From contig NZ_CABPRU010000004.1 of the NCBI RefSeq assembly GCF_902459705.1, positions 186,001 through 250,000 of the forward strand: 64,000 bases of DNA, read 5' to 3'. The stretch is from Pandoraea terrigena. Its GTDB lineage: Bacteria; Pseudomonadota; Gammaproteobacteria; Burkholderiales; Burkholderiaceae. Positions within the stretch are counted from its first letter, which is position 1. Each line of letters opens with the position of its first letter. The translations under genes were made by a program, and so were the position numbers. The notes beneath the pieces were generated by a model. The model made no database searches. It had not been told where the DNA came from and saw only the letters and a program-made list of their open reading frames with translations. Positions 44,401 to 55,300 of the stretch are shown here, piece after piece.

Positions 44401-46378
44401 GCGCCGGCAACACTGCGTCCGGCACGGCCGAGGACTTTGCCAGCCCGACGTCGAGCGCCGCGACGCCGGGCGGCAAGCGCCCCGCGCCCCGCGCATCGGT
44501 CACGACGACACCAATCTGCGCGTCGGCGCAAAGCTCGGCCACACGCTCGTCAGGGTGTTCCACATCGAGTGGTACGTAGGCACCACCGGCACGCAGAACC
44601 GCGAGCATCGCCACCATCGCCTGCGGCGAGCGTTCAAGCCATACGCCCACACGCGCTTCGCGCCCGAGACGCCGGGCGCACAAGTGCGCGGCCAGCGCAT
44701 CGGCTCGGCGCAACAGTTCGCCGTAGGTCAGCACCTCGCCGTCGCACTCAATGGCGGCGGCATCGGGCTGCAGCCCCGCGTGCGACGCAATCATGTCGGG
44801 CAGCAAGCGCGTGTCGCACGTTGGTTCGTCGGCCGGCGTACCCCAGGCGGCAATGGTGGCCAGTGTTTCGGGGTCCGCCAGCGGGAGGTCGCGCAGCGCT
44901 GACGTCGGCTGCGCGACCAGCGCCGCGAGCAGGGTCTGCCAATGGGCGCAGATGCGCTGCGCCGTTTGAGGCGAAAAGACATCGCAGGCATAGCCCAGTC
45001 CACCGCCGAGCGAGCCGTCCGGCGACTCGACGATGCCGAGATCGAGATCAAACTTCGCCTGCGATGTCTGCCCCTCAAGCACGGTGGCCGTTACGCCGGG
45101 GAGTTGCAGCGCTGCGACGGCATCACGCCGCTGGTGGTTCACCATCACCTGGAACAGCGGGCTATGGCTCAGGCTGCGCTCCGGAGCCAACCGCTCGACA
45201 ACCTGTTCGAATGGCACATCGGCGTGGCGCTGCGCGTCGAGCAACACGTCGCGCACCTGCGCAAGCAATGGGCGGAACCCGCCGGCAAGATCGACACGCG
45301 CGCGGACGACCACCGTATTGACGAAGCATCCGACAACGCGCTCAAGCGCCGTGCGGCTACGGTGGCTGAGCGGCACCCCGACGCGTACATCGACCGTACC
45401 CTCCGGGCTGTTCTCGTCGCCCTGCCCGGCGGCGTATCGCGCCAGCAAGGCCTGGAACGAGGCCAACAACACCGCGAACGGCGTCGTCTGCGCTTCGCGC
45501 GCCAACTCGCGCACGCGCAGCGCAAGCGGCGCGGGCAGCGTGAATGACACACGCCCGCCCGCGGTATCACGCTGCGCCGGACGATGCCGGTCGAGCGGCA
45601 GCGCCAGCAGATCGTCGGCATTGGCCAGTTGCGTCGCCCAGTAGTCGAGCTGACCGGCGAGCGCATGACCACGAAGGCGCGTGCGTTGCCAGACCGCGTA
45701 ATCGCCGTAGGTCGGCCCCACGGGCGCTTCTGTGGGCGTATTCCCGGCCCGCACAACGGCATAATCGTGCGTAATTTCACCGATGAGGATATCCAGCGAT
45801 CCGCCGTCGGAAATCAGGTGATGCATCGTGAGCACCAGCGCGTGACGATCCGCCGCCATCCGCAACAACGTCGTGCGCACCAGCGGCCCCAGCGCCAGGT
45901 CGAACGCCCGACGACCGAGCTGCGCAACAGTTTCTCCAATACCCTTGTCGCTTGCCATGGAAGGCGTACCACCCGCCGCAAGAGGCACGACGTCGAGCGG
46001 GACGTCGATCTGCGTGTGGACCCGTTGCATGAGCTTGCCATCCTCGACGTCGAACGTGGTGCGCAGCGCGGCGTGTCGCGACACGGCCGCAGCGAACGCC
46101 TGGGCAAGGGCAGCCGCATCGAGATCGCCGTCGAGTTGCACGACGCCAGTGATGTGATAGGTGTCCGGGTTGTCATCGAGTTGCAGCAGGGTCCACATGC
46201 GCTGCTGCGCGAACGAGGCGGGCGCCTGAACGCTGCCCTGCCGCTGAGCGCTTTCGACCCAGCCGTCGAGCGGCAAGTGCTCCCGCACTTCCACGCCCTT
46301 GCGCTCGAGCAGCGCGATCATCGCAAGCCGCTGGGCTGGGGCTAAGCGCGCAAGTGTCGTTTGAATATCGTTCATCAC
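38432..46378 (-). CDS. NRPS, two modules C-A-T-E-C-A-T
   Basis: A 2648-aa synthetase for residues 4 and 5. C1 (about 45-480; FAQQRMW, HHLISDG) is an LCL type. A1 (510-1020; VIFTSGSTARPKGVAV) has pocket D-G-E-G-S-G-G-V-T, near-identical to the first A domain of the 4400-aa NRPS. The carrier GGDSIVALQM is followed by a full epimerase (1120-1560; LPIQSWFFDM, HHVAVDGVSWRLL). C2 (1575-2020; SPMQQGMVFH, HHALLDGWS) is of the DCL type expected after an epimerase. A2 (2045-2545) has pocket D-V-W-C-V-A-M-V-Y, which I cannot assign. The carrier GGHSLLATQM ends the protein. The start GTG-ATG overlaps the TGA of the upstream NRPS, so translation is coupled. Confidence 0.92.
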   Translation of the reverse strand: MMNDIQTTLARLAPAQRLAMIALLERKGVEVREHLPLDGWVESAQRQGSVQAPASFAQQRMWTLLQLDDNPDTYHITGVVQLDGDLDAAALAQAFAAAVSRHAALRTTFDVEDGKLMQRVHTQIDVPLDVVPLAAGGTPSMASDKGIGETVAQLGRRAFDLALGPLVRTTLLRMAADRHALVLTMHHLISDGGSLDILIGEITHDYAVVRAGNTPTEAPVGPTYGDYAVWQRTRLRGHALAGQLDYWATQLANADDLLALPLDRHRPAQRDTAGGRVSFTLPAPLALRVRELAREAQTTPFAVLLASFQALLARYAAGQGDENSPEGTVDVRVGVPLSHRSRTALERVVGCFVNTVVVRARVDLAGGFRPLLAQVRDVLLDAQRHADVPFEQVVERLAPERSLSHSPLFQVMVNHQRRDAVAALQLPGVTATVLEGQTSQAKFDLDLGIVESPDGSLGGGLGYACDVFSPQTAQRICAHWQTLLAALVAQPTSALRDLPLADPETLATIAAWGTPADEPTCDTRLLPDMIASHAGLQPDAAAIECDGEVLTYGELLRRADALAAHLCARRLGREARVGVWLERSPQAMVAMLAVLRAGGAYVPLDVEHPDERVAELCADAQIGVVVTDARGAGRLPPGVAALDVGLAKSSAVPDAVLPALHPAQLAYVIFTSGSTARPKGVAVSHGPIAMHCRAIAALFGMTPAFRELHVASLAFDGAHERWLTLLSQGACVVLRGARQWTAQEICEQIVERRVTNAGLPTALLRHVAKFVEAHPGAVPPGLIYSCGGEALSRDTLAVVMRTLQPSRLFNGYGPTETVVTPLNWTAGAGMQSPTPYAPIGSLVGRRRAYVLDPCLQPLPVGVAGELYLGGDGLARGYWARPGQSAERFVPDPWGAPGARMYRTGDRARWLDDGNLEFLGRRDQQLKVRGFRIEPGEVEAQLLAESGVREAVVSTAQGPAGVQLVAHVSATPPAGVDAALFGEQLRRALGERLPAYLVPAQVLVLEALPKLVNGKLDRKRLPAPVWQSASTEVPQAGTETALATIWTQLLGAAQVGRHDNFFALGGDSIVALQMVSRVREAGWRVTVRDVFRYQTLAELATVAVPLHTHGAITAKATESNVDADVPLLPIQSWFFDMPVAQRDHWNQWVQLEVRDARHSLDPDTLRAALLAVASHHEALQMRYVQTDGGWRQQRAPAQAPLVALDVVIAANDAEALEAAERAQRSVSLANGPLLRALLVMLPGARQRLLLVCHHVAVDGVSWRLLLDDLQRALTQIEAGEPVALPDTSTPIGAWAAYWRDWATSPEAAQELQFWEHALHGAHDSLPVDAIPVDGDRQADAADVTVALDPSATQRLLDVANGRARMHELLVAALAHAVGEWTGAARIVLCVEGHGRDDVPGTEAFDLTRTFGWFTSVYPLAVDVAASPRETLFAVKRIWRGVPRAGLGFGALRYLGDARVREAMAALPHGRITFNYLGRVDAGFDNGRFAPSEASAGAARDGAAPLGNWLSVDGAVVDGCLKLHWRFSRARLHEATIARVADRMQTVLSSLVVESAEGRVTSAADFPLANLTEAALNALPVPAGDLEDAYPLSPMQQGMVFHSRLAPGSASYINQLQIRLEGLQTDAFAAAWQAAVQRHAILRTSFDWRDGAPPLQLVHREVPQALRQFDWRERVRQHGAIVVSQLARDERAQGFDLARAPLQRVALVQIADDAWQLIWTVHHALLDGWSSAQLIGEILQSYLSGAPDAGSATPRFRDYIAWLQTHRPRDVESFWRERLGAFESPTQLHEAVLRTTAPAPGYGERTFRVDAASTQAWQRAARSRRLTVNTLIQGAWTLLLQRYTGRRDVCFGVTVSGRPAELPGAERMLGLFINTLPVVQGPLPSMRLDDWLHRLQEDNLALRDAESTPLYDIQRWLGWPGQALFDSLIVFENYPVDRVLRAQGAQALRFGGIVNVETTHYPLTISIASGETIDVRMSYDRQHFDDAAVERLCAQLHDVLGQVCVPEAPVALRVADVVLHETESSWPAQRGPRTAFEGAERVDRTIAAFALTQPDAIAVTDGERSLTYAELDAQANRVAHGLLRRGVSCEDRVGIAMTRGVSLIVAILGVIKAGAAYVPLDPAYPDERLGYVVKDAGIAVVMTETALGAAVWLPPASVSVDALVDDMALPTTAPDVTVHEDQLAYVIYTSGSTGRPKGVQVAHRQLTRLLRSTDAWFGFGPQDVWTMFHSYAFDVSVWEIFGALAHGGRLVVVPYYTSREPQALWRLIDAQRVTVLCQTPSAFYQMLAALPSEVSPTSPTSLTSLRHIVLAGEALTPRRLAPWWARFGAQTRIVNMYGPTETTVYASYGVVTPDGGIGQSPIGEALPDVGWRVLDASLSEVPMGVPGDLYVSGAGLARGYLGRPALSAERFVPDPWGAAGTRMYRTGDRVRRLPDGTLDYLGRGDQQLKLRGFRIEPGEIEAQLLTHADVDDAAVLVRDDGAGDQLVAYVVAHTDHDDGLWGRLREHLATRVPAFMMPGQWLRLGALPLTPNGKLDRRALPAPQGAAACFAPPEPGMEAEVAQIWRDVLGVERVGRHDNFFALGGHSLLATQMVARLQASSGRPVALRQLFETPVLADFCAAWAAAPAAPDAHARGVLDGLLGDLEADAA
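39474..39500. repeat. Three 9-bp tandem repeats inside the NRPS A domain
   Basis: GACGTGAGG, GACGTGGGG and GATGTGGGG follow each other in frame and encode a Pro/Ser/Thr-Leu stretch (SPTSPTSLTSLRH) in the fifth A domain. The equivalent stretch of the Thr A domain is several residues shorter. Repeat-unit multiples of three keep the frame, so copy number may vary between strains. Confidence 0.6.
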
Positions 46379-49300
46379 TGTCGGTGCTCCGATCCGAGCA
46401 GCGCCGCGAGCGCCTCGGGGGAAAGGGATTCCATCTCACGCAGCGCCGCCTGCAAGGCGTCGTCGGCAACGATGGGGGGGGTGCGCGATGCGCCGGTGAG
46501 TGTGTCCAGCGCCTGCGCGAGCGCATCCAGACGGCTCGCCTCGAACAGCGTGCGCAGCGGGATGTCGACCGATAGCGCATCGCGCAAACGCGAGGCGACC
46601 TGGGTCGCCTGCAGCGAGTGGCCGCCCAGGGCAAAGAAGTCGTCGTGGCGACTCACGCGCGACACCCCGAGCACGCCTTGCCAGATCGCCGCGACAAGCG
46701 CCTCGTTCCCGGCATGCGGCGCTTCGAAGACGGCGGTACCCGCCGACTGCGGCGCCGGCAGCGCACGCCAGTCGAGCTTGCCGTTCGGCGTGAGCGGCAA
46801 TGCCTCGAGGCGCACCCACTGGCCCGGCACCATATAGGCCGGCAAGCGTCCGGCAAGATGCGCTCGCAGTCGTTCCCAGAGCCGGTCTTCCGGACCAGGC
46901 GATGACACCACATATGCCACCAGTTGCTCGCCCGCGCCGTCGTTGCGCACGAGTACGGCGGTATCGGTCACGTCGGCGTGGCGCTGCAACTGCGCCTCGA
47001 TTTCGCCCGGTTCGATGCGAAAACCGCGCAGCTTGACCTGCGCATCGCCCCGCCCGAGATAGTCGAGCGCGCCGTCGGCCAGGCGCCGCGCCCGGTCGCC
47101 GCTGCGGTACATGCGCGCGCCAGGGGCGCCGTCCGGGTCGGGCACGAAGCGCTCTGCCGTGAGACCTGCCCGTCCAAGATAGCCACGCGCGAGCCCTGCT
47201 CCGCCGACATACAGGTCACCCGCCACCCCGGGCGGCACATCGTTGAGCCCCGAGTCCAGCAAGCGCCACGTCAGATCGGTGATCGGCACTCCGATCGGTG
47301 AACCCGCCGTGTCGTCAGGGTGCAGCGCGCGATGGCTCACATGCACCGTAGTCTCAGTGATGCCGTACATATTGGTCAGACGCGTGGTTTGGCCAAAGCG
47401 CTGCCACCATGGTTGCAAGCGAGCAGGCGTCAGCGCCTCGCCACCGAAGACGATGTGGCGCAACGTCGTGGACGAGACGTTTTCGGGCATCGCGCCGAGC
47501 CATTGATAGAACGCGGACGGCGTCTGGTTCAGCACCGTCACCCCCTCCCGGTCGACCAGCGCCCACAGGGCACCCGGATCGCGCGCGGTATCCTGCGACA
47601 CCACCACTAGCCGCGCGCCGTGGGCCAACGCACCGAATATCTCCCATACCGAGAAGTCGAAGGCATACGAGTGGAACATCGTCCACACGTCGCTGCGCAC
47701 GAATGCGAAATCGCCAGATGTCGCGAGCAGCAAGCGCATGAGATTGCGATGCGTGAGTTGCGCGCCCTTCGGCCGCCCCGTCGACCCCGATGTGTAGATC
47801 ACATAGGCGAGTTGATCCACATGGACCGCGCGCGTCGGCGCGTGCTCCGGCAAGGTGTCGTCGGACAGTATCGACTCGATCGTGCTCGCAAGCGGCGGCA
47901 GCCATGCCTCGCGCGCCAGCGCGGACTCGGTGATCGCGTGGGTGACGCCCGCGTCGGCGACCATGTACGCCAGACGCTCCGCCGGGTAGGCCGGGTCGAG
48001 CGGTACGTAAGCCGCACCGGCCTTGAGAATGCCGAGCATCGCCACGATGAGCCCGGTGCCGCGCGACATGGCCAGCCCGACGCGCGCTTCGGGCTGCACG
48101 CCCGCGCCGATCAGCCAGTGGGCAACGCGATTGGCTTGCGCGACGAGGGCTGCATAAGTCAGTTCGCGATGCTCGTCGCTCACCGCAATCGCGTCGCCGC
48201 ATGCCTCGGCCTGAGCGTCGACGACCGCGTGCACGGGCAGTGGCACCGCGACACCGACGGGCACGTGAGCGCCTGACGGCGTTGCGCAAGGCGCCTGCGG
48301 CGTCATCGCCAAGCGCGCCACCGGGACGTGCGCCTGCGCCATCGCCACTTCGAGCAGCGTCAACCATTGACCGCCAAGGCGGCGCACCGTGGCCGCATCG
48401 AAAACGTCACAGGCATACGTCAGCCAACCGCGCAGCACGCCCGTCTCGTCCTCTTCCGTATCAAGCGCCAGGTCGACCTGGGCGTGGTGCGCTCGGCGCT
48501 CGATGGCCTGCATCGTCACCCCGCCCAGATCACGCAGCGGTGCGAAGGCGCGCTTCTGATGATTGACCGACACCTGAAACAACGGGTGCCGCGAAGCGCT
48601 GCGTACCGGTGCGAGACGCTCGACCAATTGCTCGAACGGCACGTCCGCGTGCTGTTGACCTGCCAGTAGCCGCTCACGCACTTGGCGCACCAGCGATGCG
48701 AACGTCGTCGGCGCCTCGATCAGCGAACGCAGCACCTGGGTGTTGACGAAGAACCCGACGACCGGCTCGAGGACCTCAAGCGCTCGCCCGGCCACCGGCA
48801 TGCCAGTCCGTATGTCCCCTGCTCCGGTCACACGGTGCATGAGCAGGTGGAAGGCCGCAGCCATCACCATGAAGCGCGTCGCGCCATGTTCGCGGGCAAA
48901 CCGGTCGAGCCGCGCCGGAAACCCTGCCGGCATCGTCAAATCGATGCTGGCGCCAGCGCCGTCACGAACGGCCGGCCGCGCACGATCGAACGGCAGGGCG
49001 AGCTCCGGATGCGTCGTGCCAAGTTGCTCCCGCCAATACGTCAGTGATTCCGCGTGCGCCGCACGATTCGACTGCTCGCGCTGCCAGAGCGCGTAGTCGC
49101 CGTAGCGAACGTCAGGCGCAGCGGTATTGCGCGTCGGCACAGTGCCGTCGGCGTGCGCCCGATAGGCACGAGCCAGATCGCCGATGAGCAGATTCATCGA
49201 CCAGCCATCGCAGACCAGGTGATGCATGACGAGGATCAGTACATACGCCTGTGTGTCCAGGCGCATCACATGCACACGCCAGAGCGGGCCGCTCGCCAGA

Positions 49301-52300
49301 TCGAACGGGGCCCGCGCAAGCGCATCGAACTGCTCTCGCACGGCGGCATCGCGAACGGCCGCGTTGGCGCCATCGGTCACGGCACCTTGCGTAAACGCGA
49401 TGGGCAACGCGGCATGCACACGTTGCTCGGGCGCGCCCGCCTCGGCGTCGCTGGCCGCGATGGTCATGCGCAACGTCTCGTGCCAATCCGCCAGCGTATG
49501 CAGCGAGCGCTCAAGGACGTCGGTTTGCAAGCGCCCTTCGAGGCGAAGGGCGCCTGCAACGTGATACGCCCCGGCACGTGGGGCCAGTTGCGTTTCGAGC
49601 CAGACGCGCATTTGCGACGACGACAGTGGGAACGTGCTTCGCTTCGGATCACCGCGCAACGGCCACGCGGCGGGTGCCCTGTCCGACCCAGGTGACTGCG
49701 AAGACTCGGGCGGCGAAGCGAGCGTCGCCAGTTCCGCCACCGTCGGGTGTGACGCGAGATGCTGCGGTCCCACCTTGATCCCGCGTTTGCGCAACCGGGC
49801 GATGACTTGCAACGCCAGGATCGAATCACCGCCGATCGCGAAGAACGCTTCGTGACGACCCACCTGCTCGCGCTTGAGGACCTGGCGCCAGATGGCCGCG
49901 ATGTCAGCTTCCACGCCACTGCGCGGCAACTCGACCGACGCCGCGCCCGCCGACGTGTGCGCATCACCGATCGCGAGCAACGCGCGACGGTCGACCTTTC
50001 CGTTCGCGTTGAGCGGCAACCGCTCGACACCCTCGATGCGCGCCGGCACGCAGGCCGAAGGCAATGCCGCCGCGAGTGCGGCGCTCACCGCATCGACCGT
50101 CGCCTCACCGGTAAAAAGGCCGTGCAGCCACGCGCCGCCGGGGCCGTCGTGACGAGCCACGACGGCTGCCTCGATGACCCCCGGCACCTGGCGCATGGCG
50201 CGCACGACTTCCGCCGGTTCCACACGATAGCCGCGAATCTTGACCTGATCATCCATGCGGCCGAGAAAGACAACCGCTCCGTCGGCGCGTTGCATCGCCC
50301 GGTCGCCGGTTCGATAGAGCCGCGCGCCCGGATGCCACGGATGTGGCACAAAGCGCTCTGCGGTCTGTGCCGGCGCGTCGAGATAGCCGCGCGCGACGCC
50401 CGCCCCGCCGATGTACAACTCTCCTGCCACACCGTTCGGCACCGGATTCAGGTCGGCGTCGAGCACATGCGCATCCAGATTCGCGAGCGACGCGCCGACA
50501 GGAATCGCTTCGCCGGGCACCGGTTGCCCAGGCAGCGCATACGTCAGCGCGCCGACCGTCGTCTCCGTCGGCCCGTAGTGGTTGAGTACGGCAAGTTCCG
50601 GGCGCGCCGCCCACAGTTGCGCCACGAACGAGGGATCGAGCGACTCGCCTCCTGTGACCAGCACGGCTCGCGGCAACACCGACGGTCCCGCGGCATCGAG
50701 CAATCCCTTCAGATGCCCCGGCACGATCTTGAGCACGTCGATCGGCCGCGCGCCACACCAATGCGCAAAGCGCTGCGCATCGAACGCGCAAGCCTGCGGC
50801 ACGAGGTACAAGGGGCGGCCCAGGACGAGGGCACCGAACAGCGTCGTATGTCCAAGGTCGGCGGCCACCGTGGACGCCATGGCGAAGCCGCCGGTCGCGC
50901 CGGCATCGGTATCGAGGCCGCGCTCATGCAGACGTGCCGCCACGGCGTGCACGTAGTTATGCAATGCGGCGCGGCTGACCACGACGCCCTTCGGCTCTCC
51001 CGTTGATCCGGACGTATAGATCACGTAGGCGGCCTGTGCGGGGTGCGTCGCTACCGGGCGAAGGGCAGCGCCATCGTCTTGTGCCTGCGTCACATCGCGC
51101 CATCGGATCAGCGGTACGTGCGCGATGGTCGGCGCGCGATCGTCGACGATCACCGCCTTTGCACCACTGATCTTCGCAATTTTCTCAAGACGTTCTGGCG
51201 GCTGCGACGGATCGAGCGCAACGAACGCGGCCCCCGCTTTCCACACGCCCAGGATCGCACCGGGCAGCGCCGCGCTGCGCGGCAGACACACCGCCACGCG
51301 ATCTTCCGGACCGATCCCGCGCGACTGCAACGCCTTGCCAAGGCGATTGGCCAGTACGTCGAGTTCGTCGCGCCGGTAGCGGGCGTCCTCGCCTTCGACG
51401 GCGAGCGCTGCACCGTCGCGATCGACATGGGCGTGCCAGTCGTCGAGCAAGTCGTGCGTCGACCAGGCGGTACCGACCGGCAACGCCGCCACCACATCGC
51501 CTATTCCCACGGTACCGAGCGGGAGGTCGAGGCAACCGGTCAGCGTCTCAAGCAGCGTCACGAAGCGCTCACCCAACGCCGCCACACTATCCTCGTCGAA
51601 GCGCGCGCGGGCATAGGCGAGTACCAGGCGCAGGCCGTCGTGCTGCTCAACGATCAACGAGAGCGGATAGTTGTTGCGCGCTTGCGCTTCGCGCGCTAGC
51701 AACGAAAGCCGTAGGCCGTCGTCACGCGGCCCCAGCAAAGCGGCATCCAGCGGGTAATTCTCGAAGACCACGATGCTCTCGAACAGCGCACCGTCAGTGG
51801 CCTCACCCCCATCTTCGCGCCGCGCTTCGCGTGTGATGGCCGACAATGCGACGTGTTCATGCTCGCGCGATTGCGCCGTCTGCGTCTGTAGCTGGCGAAG
51901 CCACTCCGCGACGGACAAGCGCGAATCGAGCGTCGCGCGCACCGGCAACGTGTTGATGAAGAGCCCGGCCATGCGTTCGATGCCGGGGATGGCAGCCGAC
52001 CGGCCCGACGCCGTGACGCCGAACACCACGTCGCGCACACCGGCATGACGCGCGAGCAGGAGCGCCCATGCGCCTTGACACAGCGTGCCCGGCGTGACGC
52101 CCGCACGGCGCGCCGCGTCGCACCACGTCTGCCATTGGCCCGAAGCGAGTGTCCACGCCGCCTCGGCGTGACCGCTCGCCTGACTCGGCAAGCCGCTCGG
52201 GCGGGCAGCGGGCAACGGCGTCGGAGCGGCAACCCCGTCCAGCAGGCGACGCCAGTACGCCAGCGATGCCGTCCCGTCCCGCTCTCGCTGCCACGCGGCA

Positions 52301-55300
52301 AACGCCGCGAATGAAGGGGCCGACGGGAGGTCGGCATCGTTCGACACGCCGGTAGTTGCGCGCGCGGCATAGCGCGACATGACATCGCTCAGGACCAACC
52401 CCGTGCTCCAGCCGTCGAGCGCAACGTGATGACTGCTCCACAACAACCACCAGCGTGCCTGCCCCACGCGAATCAATGCGAGGCGCGGGCGATGCGCCTG
52501 CGCAAACGAGAATCCCACGGCCCGCTCGGCAGCGAAGCGTGCGTCCAGGCGAGCGTGTTGTGCCGCGCCATCCAGGTCTCGCCAATCCTCCACCGGCAGA
52601 AGGTCCGCACTCGGCGACACGGTCTCACGGGCGTACACCAGCAGCAGCGGCAAGTCGCCCGACTCGGCAACGTACGCCGTGCGCAATGCCGCGTGGCGCA
52701 TGACCGTCGCGCGCCACGCGTAGGCAAACGCATCAGCATCGAGGTCGCCCTCGATGACGAATCCCTTCTGGTAGAAGTACGGGTCGGCCGTGCCCTGCTG
52801 TTGTGCATGGAACAGCAGGCCCTGCTGCATCGGCGTGGCGGGCACAATGGCTTCGAGCTGCTGCGGCGACGCGGGCAGCGTGGCCAGTTGCGCGCCCGAC
52901 AGCCCCGCATGAGGAAAGTCTTCGGCCACGACGGGTTCGTGACCGGGCAGTGCTGCGGTCAATGCCGACAGCGTTGCACCGATGTCCTCGAGGAGCGCCC
53001 GTACGTCGTCGCGCGCAAATCGCGCGCGATCGTAGCGACAGACGAAACGCAGTGTGTCACCGCGTTGCCAGACGTCGACGCTCAGCCAGTTCGGCGGCGG
53101 CGCGCTCGGGTCGTGAGACAACCCGCCGTCGATGATGCCGTCGGCATCCGTACGGCCGAGGAAGTTCACGGTGACGTGGCCTTCGGGCAGCGCGTCGAGC
53201 GTGGCCCTGGCCTGCGGCGTGCCCAAGTAGCGTAGCGCGCCGTAGCTCGCGCCGTCCGCCGGGATACGTCGCCATGCCTCGCGCGTCGCGGCGAGTGTGG
53301 CCAGCGGCGTGGCGCCGACGCTTACCGACAACGGCCAGGCGGCCGTGAACCAGCCCAGCGTACGCGAAAGATCGCCCTGCCCCGTGCGGCCATCACGCCC
53401 GTGGCCCTCCACGTGAACGACATAGCGGTTGGCATTGGCCCGCACGCCCAACGTGTGGGCCACGGCGGCGGCCATGACCTCGTGCGCCCGAACATACCGC
53501 AGTCGCGCAAGCGACATCGCCAAGTCCGCGGGCCACGTGGATTCGATCTCGCCGATCCCGGTCTCGGAACGCCCAGGCCTTGCGATGCCAATGTCGTCGA
53601 CGGCGCCGGACAACGCTTGCCGCCAGACGTCGAGCGCGGCTTGCGCTTCGCCGCAGCGGGTCCAATCATGCCATCGCTGTGCCCAATCTCGCATCGACTG
53701 GCCCACGGCCGGCAGTGCCACGGGCCCTCCCGAACGCGCCTGTGCAAGTGCGCTTTGCAGATCCTCCAGCAGGATTCGCCACGACACGCCATCGATTACC
53801 AGATGGTGCGCAACGAGGAAACAGCGAAGCGCGCCGGCGTCCGTACGCACAAGCAGCGCGCGCAGTAGTGGCCCGTGCGCAAGCGACAGGCTGCGCTGCA
53901 CCCTTGCGAGACCTTCCGCGAGTTGAGCCTCGTCGCACATCGCCGCGTGCCAGAGCAGATCGTCGCCAGCCTGCGGCGGCACGTAGTGGGCTTGCCAGCG
54001 ACCGTCATGCTGCGCAAATCGCAGGCGCAGCGCGTCGTGATGTGTCACAACCTTCGCAAGTGCTGCGCGCAGCGAGGCGATGCCGGTGCCCTCGGGCAGA
54101 CGCACTTCGACCCATTGGTTCCAGTGATCGCGCCGGACAAGGTCCTGTTGGAAGAACCAGGCCTGCACCGGTGTGAGTGGCACATCGCCTTCGAGAGGCT
54201 CCGGTTCGCGCGTGGGCTCGACCTCACGGCCGAGCTCACGCGCCTGCGCGGCAAGACGCGCGAGCGTCTGGTGAGCAAAGACGTCCTGTGCGCCGAGATG
54301 CCACCCGGCCGTGCGCGCCCGGCCGACCATCTGCAGCGCGACGATCGAATCGCCACCCAGCGCGAAGAAATTGTCGTCACGGCTAACGGCGGGCAGGCGC
54401 AGCAACTGCTGCCAGATCGCGGCCAACGCCACCTCAGCGGCGCCCTGCGGCGCCTCGCCGCCGGTGCTGCGCCAGACGGGTGGCGGCAACGCGGCGCGAT
54501 CGCGCTTGCCGTTCGGCAGCTTCGGCAGCGCATCGAGCACGATGATGAGCGCAGGCACGAGATAATCCGGCAGCCGATGCGACAACGTGACACGCAGGGC
54601 TTCGCCATCGAGATCGCGGCCGGCCACGTAGGCAACGAGTTGATCGCCCGCCGGCCCGTCCGCCGCGACAACCAGGGCGTCGTCGACCCTCGGTTCTCGC
54701 AATAGCTGCGTTTCAATTTCGCCAGGCTCGATGCGAAAGCCGCGCACCTTCACCTGCTGGTCGAAGCGGCCAAGATACACGAGCGTGCCATCGGCGAGGC
54801 GTCGCACCCGGTCCCCGGTGCGGTACATACGCGCGCCGGGTTCGCCGCGAGGGTCTGGTACGAAACGCTCGGCTGTCAGGCCCGGGCGACCGAGATATCC
54901 ACGCGCTACGCCGTCGCCGCCAAGATATAGTTCGCCAGCCGCACCGAGCGGCACCTCGCCCAGCCACGGATCGAGCACCCACGCACTGCGGCGCCCTACC
55001 GGCTCGCCGATGGGCGCGTATGCCTGCCCAGCGAGCTGCGCGAACGGGTGCGCGTCCAGTGCACCGTCGATCGACCAGGCCACTGGCGTCATGACCGTCT
55101 CGGTCGGGCCGTAGCCGTTGATCGTCTGCGACGGATGGAACATCGCGTGGGCCGCGCGCAGCGCGGGCCACGGCATCGCCTCCCCCCCGAATGAAAGCAA
55201 CCTGAGCGCCGGTGCGCCACTCGCCCCGCTCGTGGCGAGGCGGCAAAGATAGGCCGTTGGAAAGCCGGCGTTGGTGACGCCGTGGCGACGCATCGCGTCA

